A DNA stretch of 64,000 bases, taken from Bimuria novae-zelandiae CBS 107.79 (lineage: Eukaryota > Ascomycota > Dothideomycetes > Pleosporales > Didymosphaeriaceae). The notes beneath the pieces are model-generated. The model made no database searches, had not been told where the DNA came from, and was given only the letters and a program-made list of their open reading frames with translations. The translations under genes and the position numbers were made by a program. Location of the stretch: contig ML976748.1 in the NCBI GenBank assembly GCA_010015655.1, positions 1 through 64,000 on the forward strand, given 5' to 3'. This document shows, one piece after another, positions 47,621-58,412 of this stretch (the first letter of the stretch is position 1; each line of letters opens with the position of its first letter).

Positions 47621-49420
47621 ATGGTGTTGAAATCGCGGTGGTCGTTCGAGATCCCAAAGGTGTCTTTGCCGACTTACATTTTCGATTCACCTACCATCGA
47701 CCTACCAAAGACACCCGCTCTTATATCTGCAAAAGACCCTGAGAAATATTTCCTCTCCATAGATGCCTACCGACTCTATGGCCAGCGTTTCGCGTCTGGA
47801 CTGCTCCGCAATGGATTGAAGCCTGGCGAGCGCGTACTGTTATATACCGGAAATACGCTCTTTTTCCCTTCTGTAATGATTGGCATCATCATGGCGGAAG
47901 GTGTCTACACTGGCGCGAATCCAACCTACGTTGCCCGGGAACTTGCGTACCAGCTTCGCGACTCCGGGGCGAAGTACTTAATATGCGCCGAAGGTGGCTT
48001 GGACACTGGCATCGCAGCCGCTCAGGAAGTTGGTTTGAATGCAGACCAGGTCTTCATCTTCGACGATGGAGTCGCCACATTCGAGGGCCGTAAGATCGAG
48101 AAGGACGCACCGACCCTTGGAGGCAAGATCCGACACTGGACCGACCTCCTCGACTCTGAAGAGCAGGGACGCGCATACCACTGGCCCGATCTACGCACTT
48201 CCGAAGAGCTTGACCGCGTCATCGCCCTGAACTACAGCAGCGGTACCACCGGTTTGCCCAAGGGTGTCATGATCACACACAGGAACTATGTCGCGAATTC
48301 CAGCCAGCAAATGTTCATGTCACAACAAAAAAAGAACTACCAGGAATACAGAGCTCGCTTGCGACAGCTCTGCTTCCTGCCCATGTACCACGCCATGGCA
48401 CAGGCAGTGTTTTGCGTGAATTCCATGAAAAACCGGGTACCCGTCTACATCATGCCGAAATTCGACTTTGTGGAGATGCTACAGTATGTCCAGAAATATC
48501 GGATCACGACTTTGACTCTAGTCCCACCGGTCATAGTGGCCATGGCGAAACATCCTGCGGTTAAGAATTTCGATCTGAGTTCTGTGGAGGACGTCGGGTC
48601 CGGCGCCGCCCCGCTTGGACATGAGATTACCGTGGAGTTTGAAAAGCTTTGGGAAGACAGGAGAGTCAATATAAAGCAGGGTTGGGGCATGACGGAACTC
48701 ACATGCGCGGCTACGACCTTCCACCCCGACAAGTTCTGTGCTAGCGATTCTGTTGGAGAGCTTCTGCCCAATTGCGAAGCGAAGATTGTGCTGGATGACG
48801 AAGGCAAGGTCGAAGCACCGCAAGGTGAGCGTGGCGAGGTTTGGATCAGGGCTCCAAACGTGATGAAAGGGTACTGGCGGAAGCCTGAAGCAACGAAAGA
48901 GACCATTACTCCGGATGGATGGCTCAAGACCGGCGATGTTTGCTACGTCGACCAAGAAGGCAATTTTCACATCGTTGATCGAAAGAAGGTACGCATTTGC
49001 CTTACTTGTTCAGATACCCATGACTAACGACTTGCAGGAGCTTATCAAGGTGAAAGGATTCCAGGTAGCTCCTGCTGAGCTAGAGGCGCTGTTGCTCGAG
49101 CATCCTGATGTCCAAGACGCTGCCGTTATCGGTGTTGGCTCGTAAGCTCCCTTTCTTCCATTATATCTCTCAATGCTGACTACCGCAGTAATGGCGATGA
49201 AGCTCCTCGCGCATACATTGTCCCCCGGACCCCCGACAAGGCCACGCCGCAGGTCGCTGAAAATATCAGGACTTGGCTTGCTGAACGCGTCTCCAGAGCG
49301 AAGCGACTGGAGGGTGGCATCATCTTCCTCGAAGCGATCCCCAAAAACCCATCTGGTAAGATACTTAGAAAGGTGCTGAGGGAGAAGGCCGCAGTCGAGA
49401 CATCGAGAGCGAAGCTATAG
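47621..49420 (+). CDS. AMP-dependent acyl/aryl-CoA synthetase (4-coumarate-CoA ligase-like), peroxisomal
   Basis: Exons 47621-48988, 49038-49141 and 49189-49420 with introns of 49 and 47 bp; 567 residues. ANL superfamily motifs are complete: [11 protein letters not shown] (ATP P-loop), the [11 protein letters not shown] block, [15 protein letters not shown], the [14 protein letters not shown] hinge formed by splicing, and the catalytic lysine in NPSGKILRK. The protein ends SRAKL, an AKL-type PTS1 signal for peroxisomes. It should activate a fatty or aromatic carboxylate with ATP and CoA; such fungal enzymes serve side-chain beta-oxidation or secondary metabolism. An in-frame non-ATG start upstream is ignored; the ATG at 47621 is in a CACAATGG context. 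It is the first gene to the right of the transposon island and looks intact. Confidence 0.92.
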
Positions 49421-49802
49421 AACGGGTCACTGCGAAGACTTGAATCGGGCAATCCGTCCACGCAAGCAGGTCTTCTTTAGAGTAGGGGCATGAAGAGGGT
49501 GTTCCTAGATATATGAACTATCGCCTCGCGACGAGTATTTGAGCGTTCGGATTTGCTGCGGCAGCGCCACTGTGTAGTCTATTTTGCGACTAGTTCAGAA
49601 CATCCTCTTCGGGTTGTAGCTCGTTGCAAAAGTCGAGACTTGAACACCACATGCACCTTCCAAAGCAAAAAGCGGAACAAACGGAGCAACACTCAGGTCC
49701 GTCCCTTCAGCACGTTGGAAATTGGGTGATCTTTCACTGCGGATATATACATGCAGCGTCATGGCGGCGATCGTATCGTGTCCTTCCTACACTCTTCGTT
49801 GT

Positions 49803-50207
49803 TCAGTTGCTCCGCTGGCCGTTCTTCGCCGCCCGCAACTCATCCATTTTCTTCACTCGTAGCTTGAACTCCTCATACTGGCACTTCTCATACGAATGTC
49901 GTTCGTCCTGATCCTAAATTAGCCTGTTCCATGCACCTTTCCCGGGGAAGCCGCCCTCATACCTCGCACTTCCAGGGCAGGTAGAATTCATCATGGCGAC
50001 ACCGGTTCAGCGGGATGAGCAAATGTGCGCAGGAGTCTCGGTAGGCAAGCGGGAGGCGGGCATCGCTCATCTCCTTGCGGGTGGCCTCTGCAAGCTCGTC
50101 AGTAGCTGTAGCGGCGATCAATCTGGGACGAATTGCGTGGCGGACTGACTCTGGGGTTCGCCGCCACTGAGGCCGACAGCGTCCTTTATCTTCTCGGTAA
50201 CGGTCAT
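49803..50207 (-). CDS. NADH dehydrogenase (complex I) subunit NDUFB7/B18
   Basis: Three small exons on the minus strand: 50150-50207, 49963-50105 and 49803-49907, with introns of 44 and 55 bp; 101 residues in frame. The N-terminus is MTVTEKIKDAVGLSGG. The core DSCAHLLIPLNRC and CEDERHSYEKC forms a twin CX9C pair, the second arm created by splicing exons 2 and 3. Twin CX9C proteins are oxidised by Mia40 in the intermembrane space, where this accessory subunit sits on the complex I membrane arm. The tail is charged (KMDELRAAKNGQ). The first intron is the least certain (donor GTCAGT). Divergent from the Mbp1-type gene with 225-bp shared promoter. Confidence 0.85.
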
Positions 50208-50343
50208 GGTGCGTGTGCGGGCGGTGGGCGCTCAATTGCGGGTATAGGCGGTGGGGGACGTTGCGGCGCCGATGGGATGAAAGTGCAACTCGAGCTCGGC
50301 CGGTCTGGCCTTGGCGGCTCTCCAACGCGGCACTGGCACGCAA

Positions 50344-50349
50344 ACGCGT
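50344..50349 (+). promoter_or_regulatory. ACGCGT (MCB) in the NDUFB7/mbp1 shared promoter
   Basis: One perfect MluI cell-cycle box 84 bp before the mbp1 start. MBF autoregulation is an inference; a single hexamer may be chance. Confidence 0.35.
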
Positions 50350-50432
50350 CTGCTCCAGCGCCCGCGAACGCGCCATCACACGCTCGAGAATCCCCACCCC
50401 CGCGCTTCGCTCGACTCGCTCGCATGGTCAGG

Positions 50433-52692
50433 ATGCCCCCCGCGCCAGATGGCAAGATCTACTCCGCCACGTACAGCAATGTAAGTCGACTGCGGCTGGG
50501 TTGAATATCGCAGGTGCCCGGGTGCGATGACACCATCCGCCGTGTAGGAGGAAAGCGCAGGTGGTAACATATCTGGAGGATGTTGCTGACCGTCAACCCA
50601 GGTCCCTGTCTATGAATTCAACGTGGCCGGCAACCACGTCATGCGGCGCCGCGCCGACGACTGGATCAACGCAACGCACATTCTCAAAGTAGCCGACTAC
50701 GATAAGCCTGCGCGCACACGCATCCTCGAGCGCGAGGTCCAGAAGGGCGTCCACGAGAAAGTGCAAGGTGGCTACGGAAAGTACCAGGGCACATGGATCC
50801 CGCTCCACGATGGGCGCATGCTGGCGGAACGCAACGGCGTGCTCGAGAAGATGCTGCCCATCTTCGACTACATTCCCGGTGACAGGAGCCCGCCGCCCGC
50901 TCCCAAACACGCCACGGCCGCTTCGAGCCGCGCGAAACCAGCGCGGCAGAGCGCCGCCGCCGCAGCTAGAGCCAATGGTAATAATGTGTATTCGTTAGAA
51001 GCTATCAACTGTAGGAGCATGCTCTCCTCTTTCGAGCTTGGACGGACAAGACTGACTTTGTGTACAGCTTTCGTTTCGAATTCCCAGTCGCAGATCGCCG
51101 AAGAACAACAGTATCAAGAACCGCCGCCGACGCAGATATACCGCGATGAGACGCCGGAGAATGTGTCTGTGGTTTCGGAGAGCATGCTCGGCGATCAGGA
51201 CATGCTTACGGGCTCTCAATATTCTGCTAGTAGTCGGAAGCGCAAGAGGGGCGTCGATCAGATGGCAGTCGAGGACACACAGCACCAGATGTGGGCAGAT
51301 GCTCTGCTCGATTACTTCATGCTCTTGGATTCCGACGAAGGCTTTGTCGCGCCGCCTGAACCACCGCCCAGTGTCAATTTAGATCGAGCCATCGACGAGA
51401 AGGGCCACTCGGCGATGCACTGGGCAGCAGCCATGGGCGATATCGAAGTGGTCAAGGAGCTCATCCGACGTGGGGCGCGCATAGACTGCGTCTCCAACAA
51501 CCTGGAAACACCTCTGATGCGCGCCGTTATGTTTACTAACAATCACGATAAGGGCACGATGCAGAGCATGATCAAGATCTTCCAGCAGACAGTGGTGCGG
51601 TCTGACTGGTTCGGCAGCACTGTCTTTCATCACATTGCAGCTACTACGAGCAGCTCGAACAAATATTCATGTGCGCGGTACTATCTCGACTGCATCATCA
51701 ATAAGCTTTCGGAAACATGGATCCCGGACGAAGTCACGCGGTTGCTGAACGTACAGGATCAGAATGGAGACACAGCCATCATGATTGCCGCACGAAATGG
51801 GGCGCGGAAATGTGTGCGAAGCTTGTTAGGGCGCAACGTTGCCGTTGATATACCAAACAAAAAGGGAGAAACGGCCGATGACCTGATCCGTGAACTGAAT
51901 CAGCGAAGGCGGATGCACGGCCGGCCACGACAGGCATCTTCTTCACCGTTTGCGCCGCCTCTTGAGCAGAGGATGAATGGACTTGGCGCTCCTCTAGATA
52001 GTGACATTCCGTCACTATCGTTACCGTTTCCTAGTCTGTCGGCAGTCCGGGAGTCGCAGCGTTCCGAGTACCGTTCGCAGACAGCGTCGCACCTCATGAC
52101 CAAGGTTGCACCCACGTTACTAGAGAAGTGCGAAGAGCTCGCTGGAGCCTACGAAGCAGAGCTACAAGAGAAAGAGGCCGAGGCACTGGATGCAGAACGA
52201 GTGGTCAAGAAGCGGCAAGCTGAGCTTGAAGCAACGCGGAAACAAGTGTCTGAGCTGATCGGCATGAACAATGGCCTCCACATAGACCTGGGCGACGACG
52301 AAGCGGACCAGCAGCAAGAGAACGAGCTCCGGATGCTAGTTGCGGAGGCTGAATCGCTCCTCGAGATTGAGCAGATGACGGAGCTCAGGAGGATATGCGC
52401 TGCAACACCGCAGAACAACTCAAACTCACCCATGGACCTTGCCGAGAAGATGCGATTAGCACTGCTCCTTCACCGCGCGCAATTGGAGCGACAGGAGCTG
52501 GTTAGAGAGGTCGTGGGCAACTTGTCGGTAGCAGGCATGGGCGAGAAGCAAGGCGTGTACAAGAGTCTGATTGCAAAGGCGATCGGCGAGCGGGAAGAGG
52601 ACATTGAATCCATGCTGCCAGAGATCTTGAAGGAGCTCGAGGAAGCGGAGACGCAGGAGCGCGCGGAAGGCTTAGAGCAGAGTCCTGTGTAG
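50433..52692 (+). CDS. mbp1: APSES/KilA-N transcription factor with ankyrin repeats, Mbp1-type (MBF subunit)
   Basis: Exons 50433-50480, 50602-50977 and 51068-52692 give 682 residues. Start MPPAPDGKIYSATYSN; an ATG three codons earlier (50424) is also possible. The DNA-binding domain spans residues ~17-105: VYEFNVAGNHVMRRRADDWINATHILK, then GYGKYQGTWIPLHDGR. A basic SRKRKRG signal follows, then ankyrin repeats (GHSAMHWAAAMGDIEVVKEL, ETPLMRAV, GDTAIMIAARNG, KKGETADDL) and a C-terminal coiled coil rich in Glu/Leu that pairs with Swi6-like partners. The factor activates G1/S genes through ACGCGT. The third-exon boundary is set by an intron of 90 bp (50978-51067) with branch site CTGAC; because it is a multiple of three and stop-free, retention would insert 30 residues. 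Confidence 0.92.
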
Positions 52693-53247
52693 CCCTACAG
52701 GTGGATAGTCACGTCACGACTTTACGCTTCTGCTGTGGTACGTTTAGCGCGTGTTGTTGTTTTCTTTCTGCAGCTGCGCAGACATGACTCTTGTATTGAT
52801 TCCCCGGCGAAAGGCCAGCCGCAATGTCACATGAACGCGAGTAACGAATGTAATTTTTCTGCGTTTCTGCAGGGTGACACAGGTCTCAAGTATGGATCGT
52901 GTGGGTACTGAGCCGTGATCATCTGGGCGTGTCCCGCTGTCGAACCGAGTGACCTGTTCTTGTGTGTACTGGTTGGGTCTCTCATCATCAGGCGTGAGAC
53001 AACGCAGATAAGCGCACGATGAACCCGCGTTGGACTCGGTAAAGTCGGCAGTGTGATGACAGCCCCTGCTCCTATTCGCAAGTAGCCCCAGGACCCTGGC
53101 GTCCACACTTCATGCTTTTAGGTTTGGTCGCTGCGCGCAGCACCCACTTGCATCTCCAGCAAAGCCACGCCCGTAATAGTCGGCTGCAATTCTCCACCTG
53201 GCATCTGCCATACATAGCCGCGCTGCGCAGAACCCAGTATCGCTTAT
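52693..53247. other. Intergenic
   Basis: About 550 bp between two genes on the plus strand; terminator of mbp1 and promoter of the transporter. Nothing else recognised. Confidence 0.5.
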
Positions 53248-54966
53248 ATGCCTGAGCCTGAGAGCATCCCCCTTCGCAGCGCCCCAAGCCACCGCCTCGG
53301 CGACGTCCTCTTCGACTCCGAACTCGACCGCAACGCACGCGGATCCTCGCCTGGCGCCGCACTTTCCACTTCCTCGCGAGATCACAGTAGGAACGGTTCG
53401 CCGTTCACCGAGATAGCGCACCCTAGACGGAAACAGGAAGGCAAGAGCGTGCACTTTGAGGAGTCAGACTCGCCGGCGTCCGACCTCAGCTTCGACGACT
53501 GGGATGAGAGCGCGCCCAGCATGCCTTCAGATTTACGGCCGGATCTTGACCGTGAGCGGGACGGGCGGTCGCTATCACCATTGTTAAGATCGCACAAGCA
53601 CGATGACGAGGGGACCGAGGATGGCGCGCTGGCTCGGAGCACGCATACGTTTCATGAGCGGGACCCCGTCGCTCAGGCACACTTGGAAACGAGGAAGAGA
53701 TACACATATGCGGCGATATTTCTGGCGTTGAGTTTGGTCAGCTTCACGGTACAGACGGAGACGGCCGTCTATATTCAGCATGAGTTGAAGTGGGAGAAGC
53801 CGTATTGTATGCTGTAAGCTTGGTCCTGGAGGAACCTCGCGAGAGGGGAGCTCAGTTTTGACAACACCAGATACATGACCCACGGATCATGGGTGATATT
53901 ATGGCCTTTGCAGTTCCTGGCCCTGCGTCTGCAAGACCTGTCTACGCCCTTGCCAACCTTCTGGCGCCGTCACGTCCAGATCCTCCGCCAGACCGCCCTC
54001 ATGGTGCAACACCAAACCCTGCACCCCTCCATCCGTCAAACCCAGACCTCGCCCGTACGATACATGCTTCGCATGACGGCCTTCATCACGTGTGCGCTCA
54101 CAATCGCGGGCGGGAGCTGGTACCTAGCCGTGAATCTCACGACCGCTTCCGATTTGACGGCCATCTACAACTGCAGCGCTTTCTTCGCGTACGCATTCAG
54201 TATCCCCCTGTTGAAAGAGAAGGTCAGGATGAACAAGATCATCGCCGTGGCCATCGCCATCTTCGGTGTCTTCATCGTAGCCTACGGCGACCAGACGCCC
54301 GCGAAACACGGCAACAAATCCGGCGGAGGCGCAGGTGGGGAGAAGGCTCCTCCTTCGCATGAAGCGGAGAACCGTGCTCTCGGCAATATGATCATCGGTG
54401 TCGGATCCGTACTCTATGGCTTCTACGAGGTGCTGTACAAGAGGCTGGCGTGTCCGCCGGACGGCTGCAGTCCCAATCGCGGCATGATCTTTGCGAATAC
54501 GTTTGGCAGCCTGATCGGTGCGTTCACGCTGTGTGTGCTGTGGATCCCGTTGCCGGTGTTGCATTATATGGGGTGGGAGATTTTTGAGCTGCCGCATGGG
54601 AAGCAGGCGTGGATGATGGCCATTTCCGTCTTCGCCAATGCGAGTACGTATACTCATTCCTGTCCAATACCACTTGGAGGTAATTCCAAGCTAACGTGTA
54701 AACCAGCCTTCTCGGGATCCTTCCTTATTCTGATTTCTCTGACGTCGCCCGTCTTGTCCTCCGTTGCCGCCCTCCTCACCATCTTCATCGTCGCTATCGT
54801 CGACCAGTTACTTCCTCCGCCGCTGAATTCGCCGCTCACACCCGCTGCTCTGGTCGGCGGTCTGCTTATCATCGGTGCCTTTTTACTGTTGAGTTGGGCG
54901 ACGTACTGGGAGATGGACGAAGAAAGGCGGCAGAAGTTGGAGGTGGAGAGTGATATCGACGACTAG
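53248..54966 (+). CDS. Drug/metabolite (DMT) superfamily transporter, SLC35F-like
   Basis: Exons 53248-53813, 53871-54643 and 54707-54966 (introns 57 and 63 bp) give 532 residues. A ~150-residue disordered, acidic and Ser-rich cytosolic N-terminus precedes about ten hydrophobic helices, e.g. YAAIFLALSLVSFTVQTETAV, ITCALTIAGGSWYLAVNLTTAS, FFAYAFSIPLL, IIAVAIAIFGVFIVAYGD and LVGGLLIIGAFLLLSWATYW. The TTASDLTAIYNCSAFFAY motif fits fungal EamA/SLC35F-type carriers, often in vacuolar or Golgi membranes. Substrate unknown. The second intron is in frame and free of stops, so a retained form with 21 extra residues is possible, but CCAGCCTTC splicing gives the better membrane helix. Intact. Confidence 0.87.
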
Positions 54967-55451
54967 AGAGGTGCAGAAGGACAGAATGCCGGACGGATAT
55001 TTCACCATTTTGAGGCGTAATGCCTTTGGCTAGGCCTGGCTTCGGCCGACTTCGTACCTTGCCTTTTCTTTTGTGGGCACATGCACACCATTATGCATAC
55101 TAGGGCTGGGTCTAGATATATCCTCGGTCCGTACAGAGACTGGGATTTTGCATATAGGCTGCATCATAGACGGCGTTGTTTGGGTAGGGAGCTAGAGGTT
55201 GGGCAGCGGACGTTGGACTGCTGCAAAGCAGGAGTTTGCGGTAGATTCAAAATGAATCAGGCGTGATTTTGTGTTCGGAAAGTCAATGCTGTATGAGGGT
55301 TGACCTCGTGAAGATTGCAAGTGTTTGAATCCTGGGCTGGCTCGGAGGCAAGCGGACCACCGCGCCTCGACCCAAGCTCTAAGCTCTGTCAGCTACATAG
55401 CTACACAGACTCATACGCACACATCACCTTCACTCAACTCCGCACGACACC
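54967..55451. other. Intergenic
   Basis: About 485 bp; no gene, RNA or repeat recognised. Confidence 0.5.
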
Positions 55452-56729
55452 ATGCCCGAACTAGAAACAACCTCACCTCCACCCAACCTCTCCGCACAGC
55501 TGCCCAAGCTTGTTCCTCGAAAGCGCGGTTCCGTCAAGCGCGAACCTCGGTCTGCCCCTCCCCCGCCAACGCCTGCGCTCCCGCCGCCACCAGACCTCGT
55601 GAACCACGCCTATACCGTACCTTCACGGCGCATACTCAGTCCCGCAGATCACGAGCTTTTTCTCAAGAGCCCAACATGCACGCTCGTCATCGCTTTCGTC
55701 TTCGGCGTCTCAGACAGCGTGCGCGATAGACCCATCAGCAGTCTCAAAGGCTCGGAGCTCACACCCACCGTAAAGACCATAATACAAATAATAGCAGAGG
55801 TCGAGAAAGTGCTAGAGCGATGTCCACCCGAAGACACCGGCTCGCGCTTCGGAAACCCCATATTCTGGACATTCCTCGACGAAATCGAGAAAGCGCTGCC
55901 CTCATGGCACGCCCAACTCGGCCTGACCGACACACAACAGATCGCCGAGATATCAACGTACCTCCACAACGCATTCGGCAACAAGCGCCGCATCGACTAC
56001 GGCTCCGGCCACGAGCTCAACTTCTTCCTCTGGCTGCTGTGTCTGAACCGCCTCGCGCTGCTCCCCTCGCAGACCTTTCCCGCGCTCGCGCTCGCCGTGC
56101 TGCCCGCGTATTTACGACTGATGCGCAGGATTCAAGGCGCGTACTACCTCGAGCCCGCCGGCAGCCACGGCGTCTGGGGTCTGGATGACTACCAGTTCCT
56201 CCCGTTTCTGTTTGGTGCGAGCCAGTTGCTGCACCATGCGTACATCACGCCGAAGGCGATCCACAACGCGCTCGTGCTCGAGGAAGAGTCCAAAGACTTC
56301 CTCTACCTAGACCAAGTCGCGTACGTCAACTCTGTCAAGAACGTGGACGGTTTGCGCTGGCATTCCCCCATGCTGGACGACATCTCGGCGTCGAAATCGT
56401 GGGGGAAAATCGAAGCGGGCATGAAGAAGATGTTTGTGGCGGAGATATTGCAGAAGTTGCCGGTTATGCAGCACTTTTTATTCGGGAGCTTGATTCCTGC
56501 GGTGGAGGGGATGTCAAGGGAGGGGGAGTTTGGGTTAGAGGGCGAGGAGGAAGAAGAGGACGGCGGTGAGGTGAGGGTTTTCACGGACGAGGGCGGGAAG
56601 AGGCATGTCCATGCTAGTAAGGGGTGGGGCGATTGCTGTGGGATTAGGGTGCCGGCTGCGGTGGGGGCTGAGGGGGAGGAGAGGAAGATGGGTGGGGGGC
56701 AGAGGCTGAGGAGGGTGCCGTTTGATTGA
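55452..56729 (+). CDS. Serine/threonine phosphatase 2A activator (PTPA), peptidyl-prolyl isomerase
   Basis: A single-exon gene of 425 residues. A Pro-rich N-terminus is followed by the PTPA fold from about residue 55: RRILSPADHELFLKS, GNKRRIDYGSGHELNF, YYLEPAGSHGVWGLDDYQFL and LPVMQHFLFGSLIP, the family's signature blocks. PTPA opens the PP2A catalytic subunit for metal loading and has prolyl isomerase activity; it acts in cytosol and nucleus. Fungi carry two paralogues, Rrd1 and Rrd2. The C-terminal DCCGIRVPAAVG...RRVPFD extension reminds me of Rrd1, but I cannot separate them with confidence. Start is the ATG in ACACCATGC. No lesions seen. Confidence 0.95.
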   Translation: MPELETTSPPPNLSAQLPKLVPRKRGSVKREPRSAPPPPTPALPPPPDLVNHAYTVPSRRILSPADHELFLKSPTCTLVIAFVFGVSDSVRDRPISSLKGSELTPTVKTIIQIIAEVEKVLERCPPEDTGSRFGNPIFWTFLDEIEKALPSWHAQLGLTDTQQIAEISTYLHNAFGNKRRIDYGSGHELNFFLWLLCLNRLALLPSQTFPALALAVLPAYLRLMRRIQGAYYLEPAGSHGVWGLDDYQFLPFLFGASQLLHHAYITPKAIHNALVLEEESKDFLYLDQVAYVNSVKNVDGLRWHSPMLDDISASKSWGKIEAGMKKMFVAEILQKLPVMQHFLFGSLIPAVEGMSREGEFGLEGEEEEEDGGEVRVFTDEGGKRHVHASKGWGDCCGIRVPAAVGAEGEERKMGGGQRLRRVPFD

Positions 56730-57637
56730 GACCTCGACGACGGTCGGGACTGTGAAACTGCATGGCACGAGCATTGGGCGGCGTTTATATAAGATTCACA
56801 ACATGATACGCATGGAATAGATAGCTAGGATTGAATTGCAACGATCATAATAAATCTGAGCGCGGATACTGCTGTACAGTGTTGAAGCCCATCTATCTGA
56901 CTGAATGTTCAGTCCGGCTTCATCCACCGCACACATTCAATCGCAATATGACGCTCCGGTGCATATGACTTCGTCGGCATCCTCGGCCTCGCCTTCAGGC
57001 AGAATACCTACCGCTTGCGCGCTGCGCGGAAATGTCGTCTTCCCGCGTGCCGAAGCGTCACTCTATCAGCACTGCCATCGCTCGCACCCTGCCACGCATG
57101 CACATTCATACAATCGTAAAAAAAACCGTCGCTTGCGCTTTACTTATTTATTAAATAAATAGATTTTGTAGGTATCGCGAGCGATAAGTTTTTCGAAAGT
57201 TGAGCAGAGGGTAAGGGTGAGGGTGAGGGTGAGGGTGAGGAAAATGACGGGTGTGTAGATATATGGATGCGTGTCTGAACGGTGAGGGTGGTGATGTCGT
57301 GCATGTGCTGCGTTGATGCGGAGCGCGCGGGGATGCGGGATTATACGATACGTGCATGTGTAAGGAAGGAGGGAGTGGAGCGGTGGGGTGTTGGTGAGGG
57401 AGATATATGTTTTACCGGTGGGGTTGAGGGTGGACGGCGGGGATGTAAGAGGTATTTTGTGGGTGAGGTACCAAGGAAGCACAAGAGAAGTGGTAAGCAG
57501 ATTGTATAGAGTATCATGTAGAATTAGGATAGGATAGCGCTATCATGACGCATTACCTCCCGCCAACCACCCAATCAGCTATGGTATCTCTTTCCCTCCG
57601 TGTATCCAATCTCACGTCGCTACGCCTTCACCACGCT
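56730..57637. other. Intergenic between PTPA and glutathione peroxidase (convergent)
   Basis: About 0.9 kb containing both 3' ends and a short GGTGAG repeat. No gene seen. Confidence 0.5.
57214..57240. repeat. GGGTGA hexamer repeat
   Basis: Four to five tandem GGGTGA units. Not the fungal telomere repeat (TTAGGG). Confidence 0.8.
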
Positions 57638-58412
57638 TTACTTCGCCGCCAACGCCTTCTCCACCTCCCCCCTCAAATCCTCCGGCTTCGTCACACTCGC
57701 CCACCGCTTAATAACCTTGCCATCCCTCCCCACCAAAAACTTCTCAAAATTCCACTTCACCCTCTTCAACCCCATCACCCCCGGTTTCTCCTTCTTCAAC
57801 CACTCCCACACGGGCTCCGCACCGTCGCCATTCACATCCACCTTGCCCAGCACCGGAAACGTAACGCCGTAGTTGAGCTGGCAGAACTCCTGGATCTCGT
57901 CGTTGGAGCCCGGGTCCTGGTTTCCGAACTGATTGCACGGGAACCCGAGGATGGTGAAGTCGGGGTGGGAGGTGTGGAGGTCTTTGTAGAGTTTTTCGAG
58001 CCCTTCGAGTTGCGGCGTGAAGCCGCATTTTGAGGCCGTGTTGACGATGAGGACGACTTTTCCTTTGAGGTCGGAGAGGGCGAAGTCTTTGCCGCGTTCT
58101 AGGAGAGGGGGTGGGGGTGGTTAGTTGGATGGCTGGAGGGGAGGGAAGGTGGGGGAGGAGGGGAGGAAACGCACTGTCTTTAGGCTTGAAGTCGTAGAAG
58201 GAGGTTGCGGACGCCATGGTTGCGAGTGTTCTGATACTGCTGACGCGTGTGTGCAGGTGTAGCTGTGCGTGCGCGGTGGAGGGTACACTGCTGTGTAAGT
58301 GTGTAGCGATGCGCGAGGTGACGAAGGGCCTCGCGGCTTTAATACTGTGGCGCGCTGGCGGTTTGGCTTGCGCAACGACACGACGGAGCGGGGCAGTGCG
58401 CCTGAGCAGCAT
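57638..58412 (-). CDS. Glutathione/thioredoxin peroxidase (Gpx3/Hyr1 type), two possible starts
   Basis: Exon 1 ends at 58175, a 76-bp intron covers 58099-58174, and exon 2 is 57638-58098. From the ATG at 58217 the protein has 167 residues, the usual length. Motifs: NTASKCGFTPQ with peroxidatic C39, GFPCNQFGNQDPG with the conserved Gln, EFCQLNYGV with C87 (the partner of the resolving disulphide in yeast Gpx3), and KWNFEKFLV with the Trp-Asn of the active site. It reduces hydroperoxides using thioredoxin and can act as a redox sensor. The frame continues upstream to an ATG at 58412; the added 65 residues (start MLLRRTAPLRRVVAQAK) are rich in Arg/Ser/Ala and lack acidic residues, a classical mitochondrial presequence. 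Coordinates give the long form; alternative starts could supply mitochondrion and cytosol. Confidence 0.9.

Noticed and set aside
55270..55340. T-loop-like GTTTGAATCC suggesting a tRNA
   Set aside because: No acceptor stem or anticodon arm can be folded around it.
57214..57240. Possible interstitial telomere repeat
   Set aside because: The unit is GGGTGA, not TTAGGG, and only about four copies occur.
57545..58033. 162-codon frame antisense to the glutathione peroxidase
   Set aside because: It is the reverse shadow of exon 2 of that gene.
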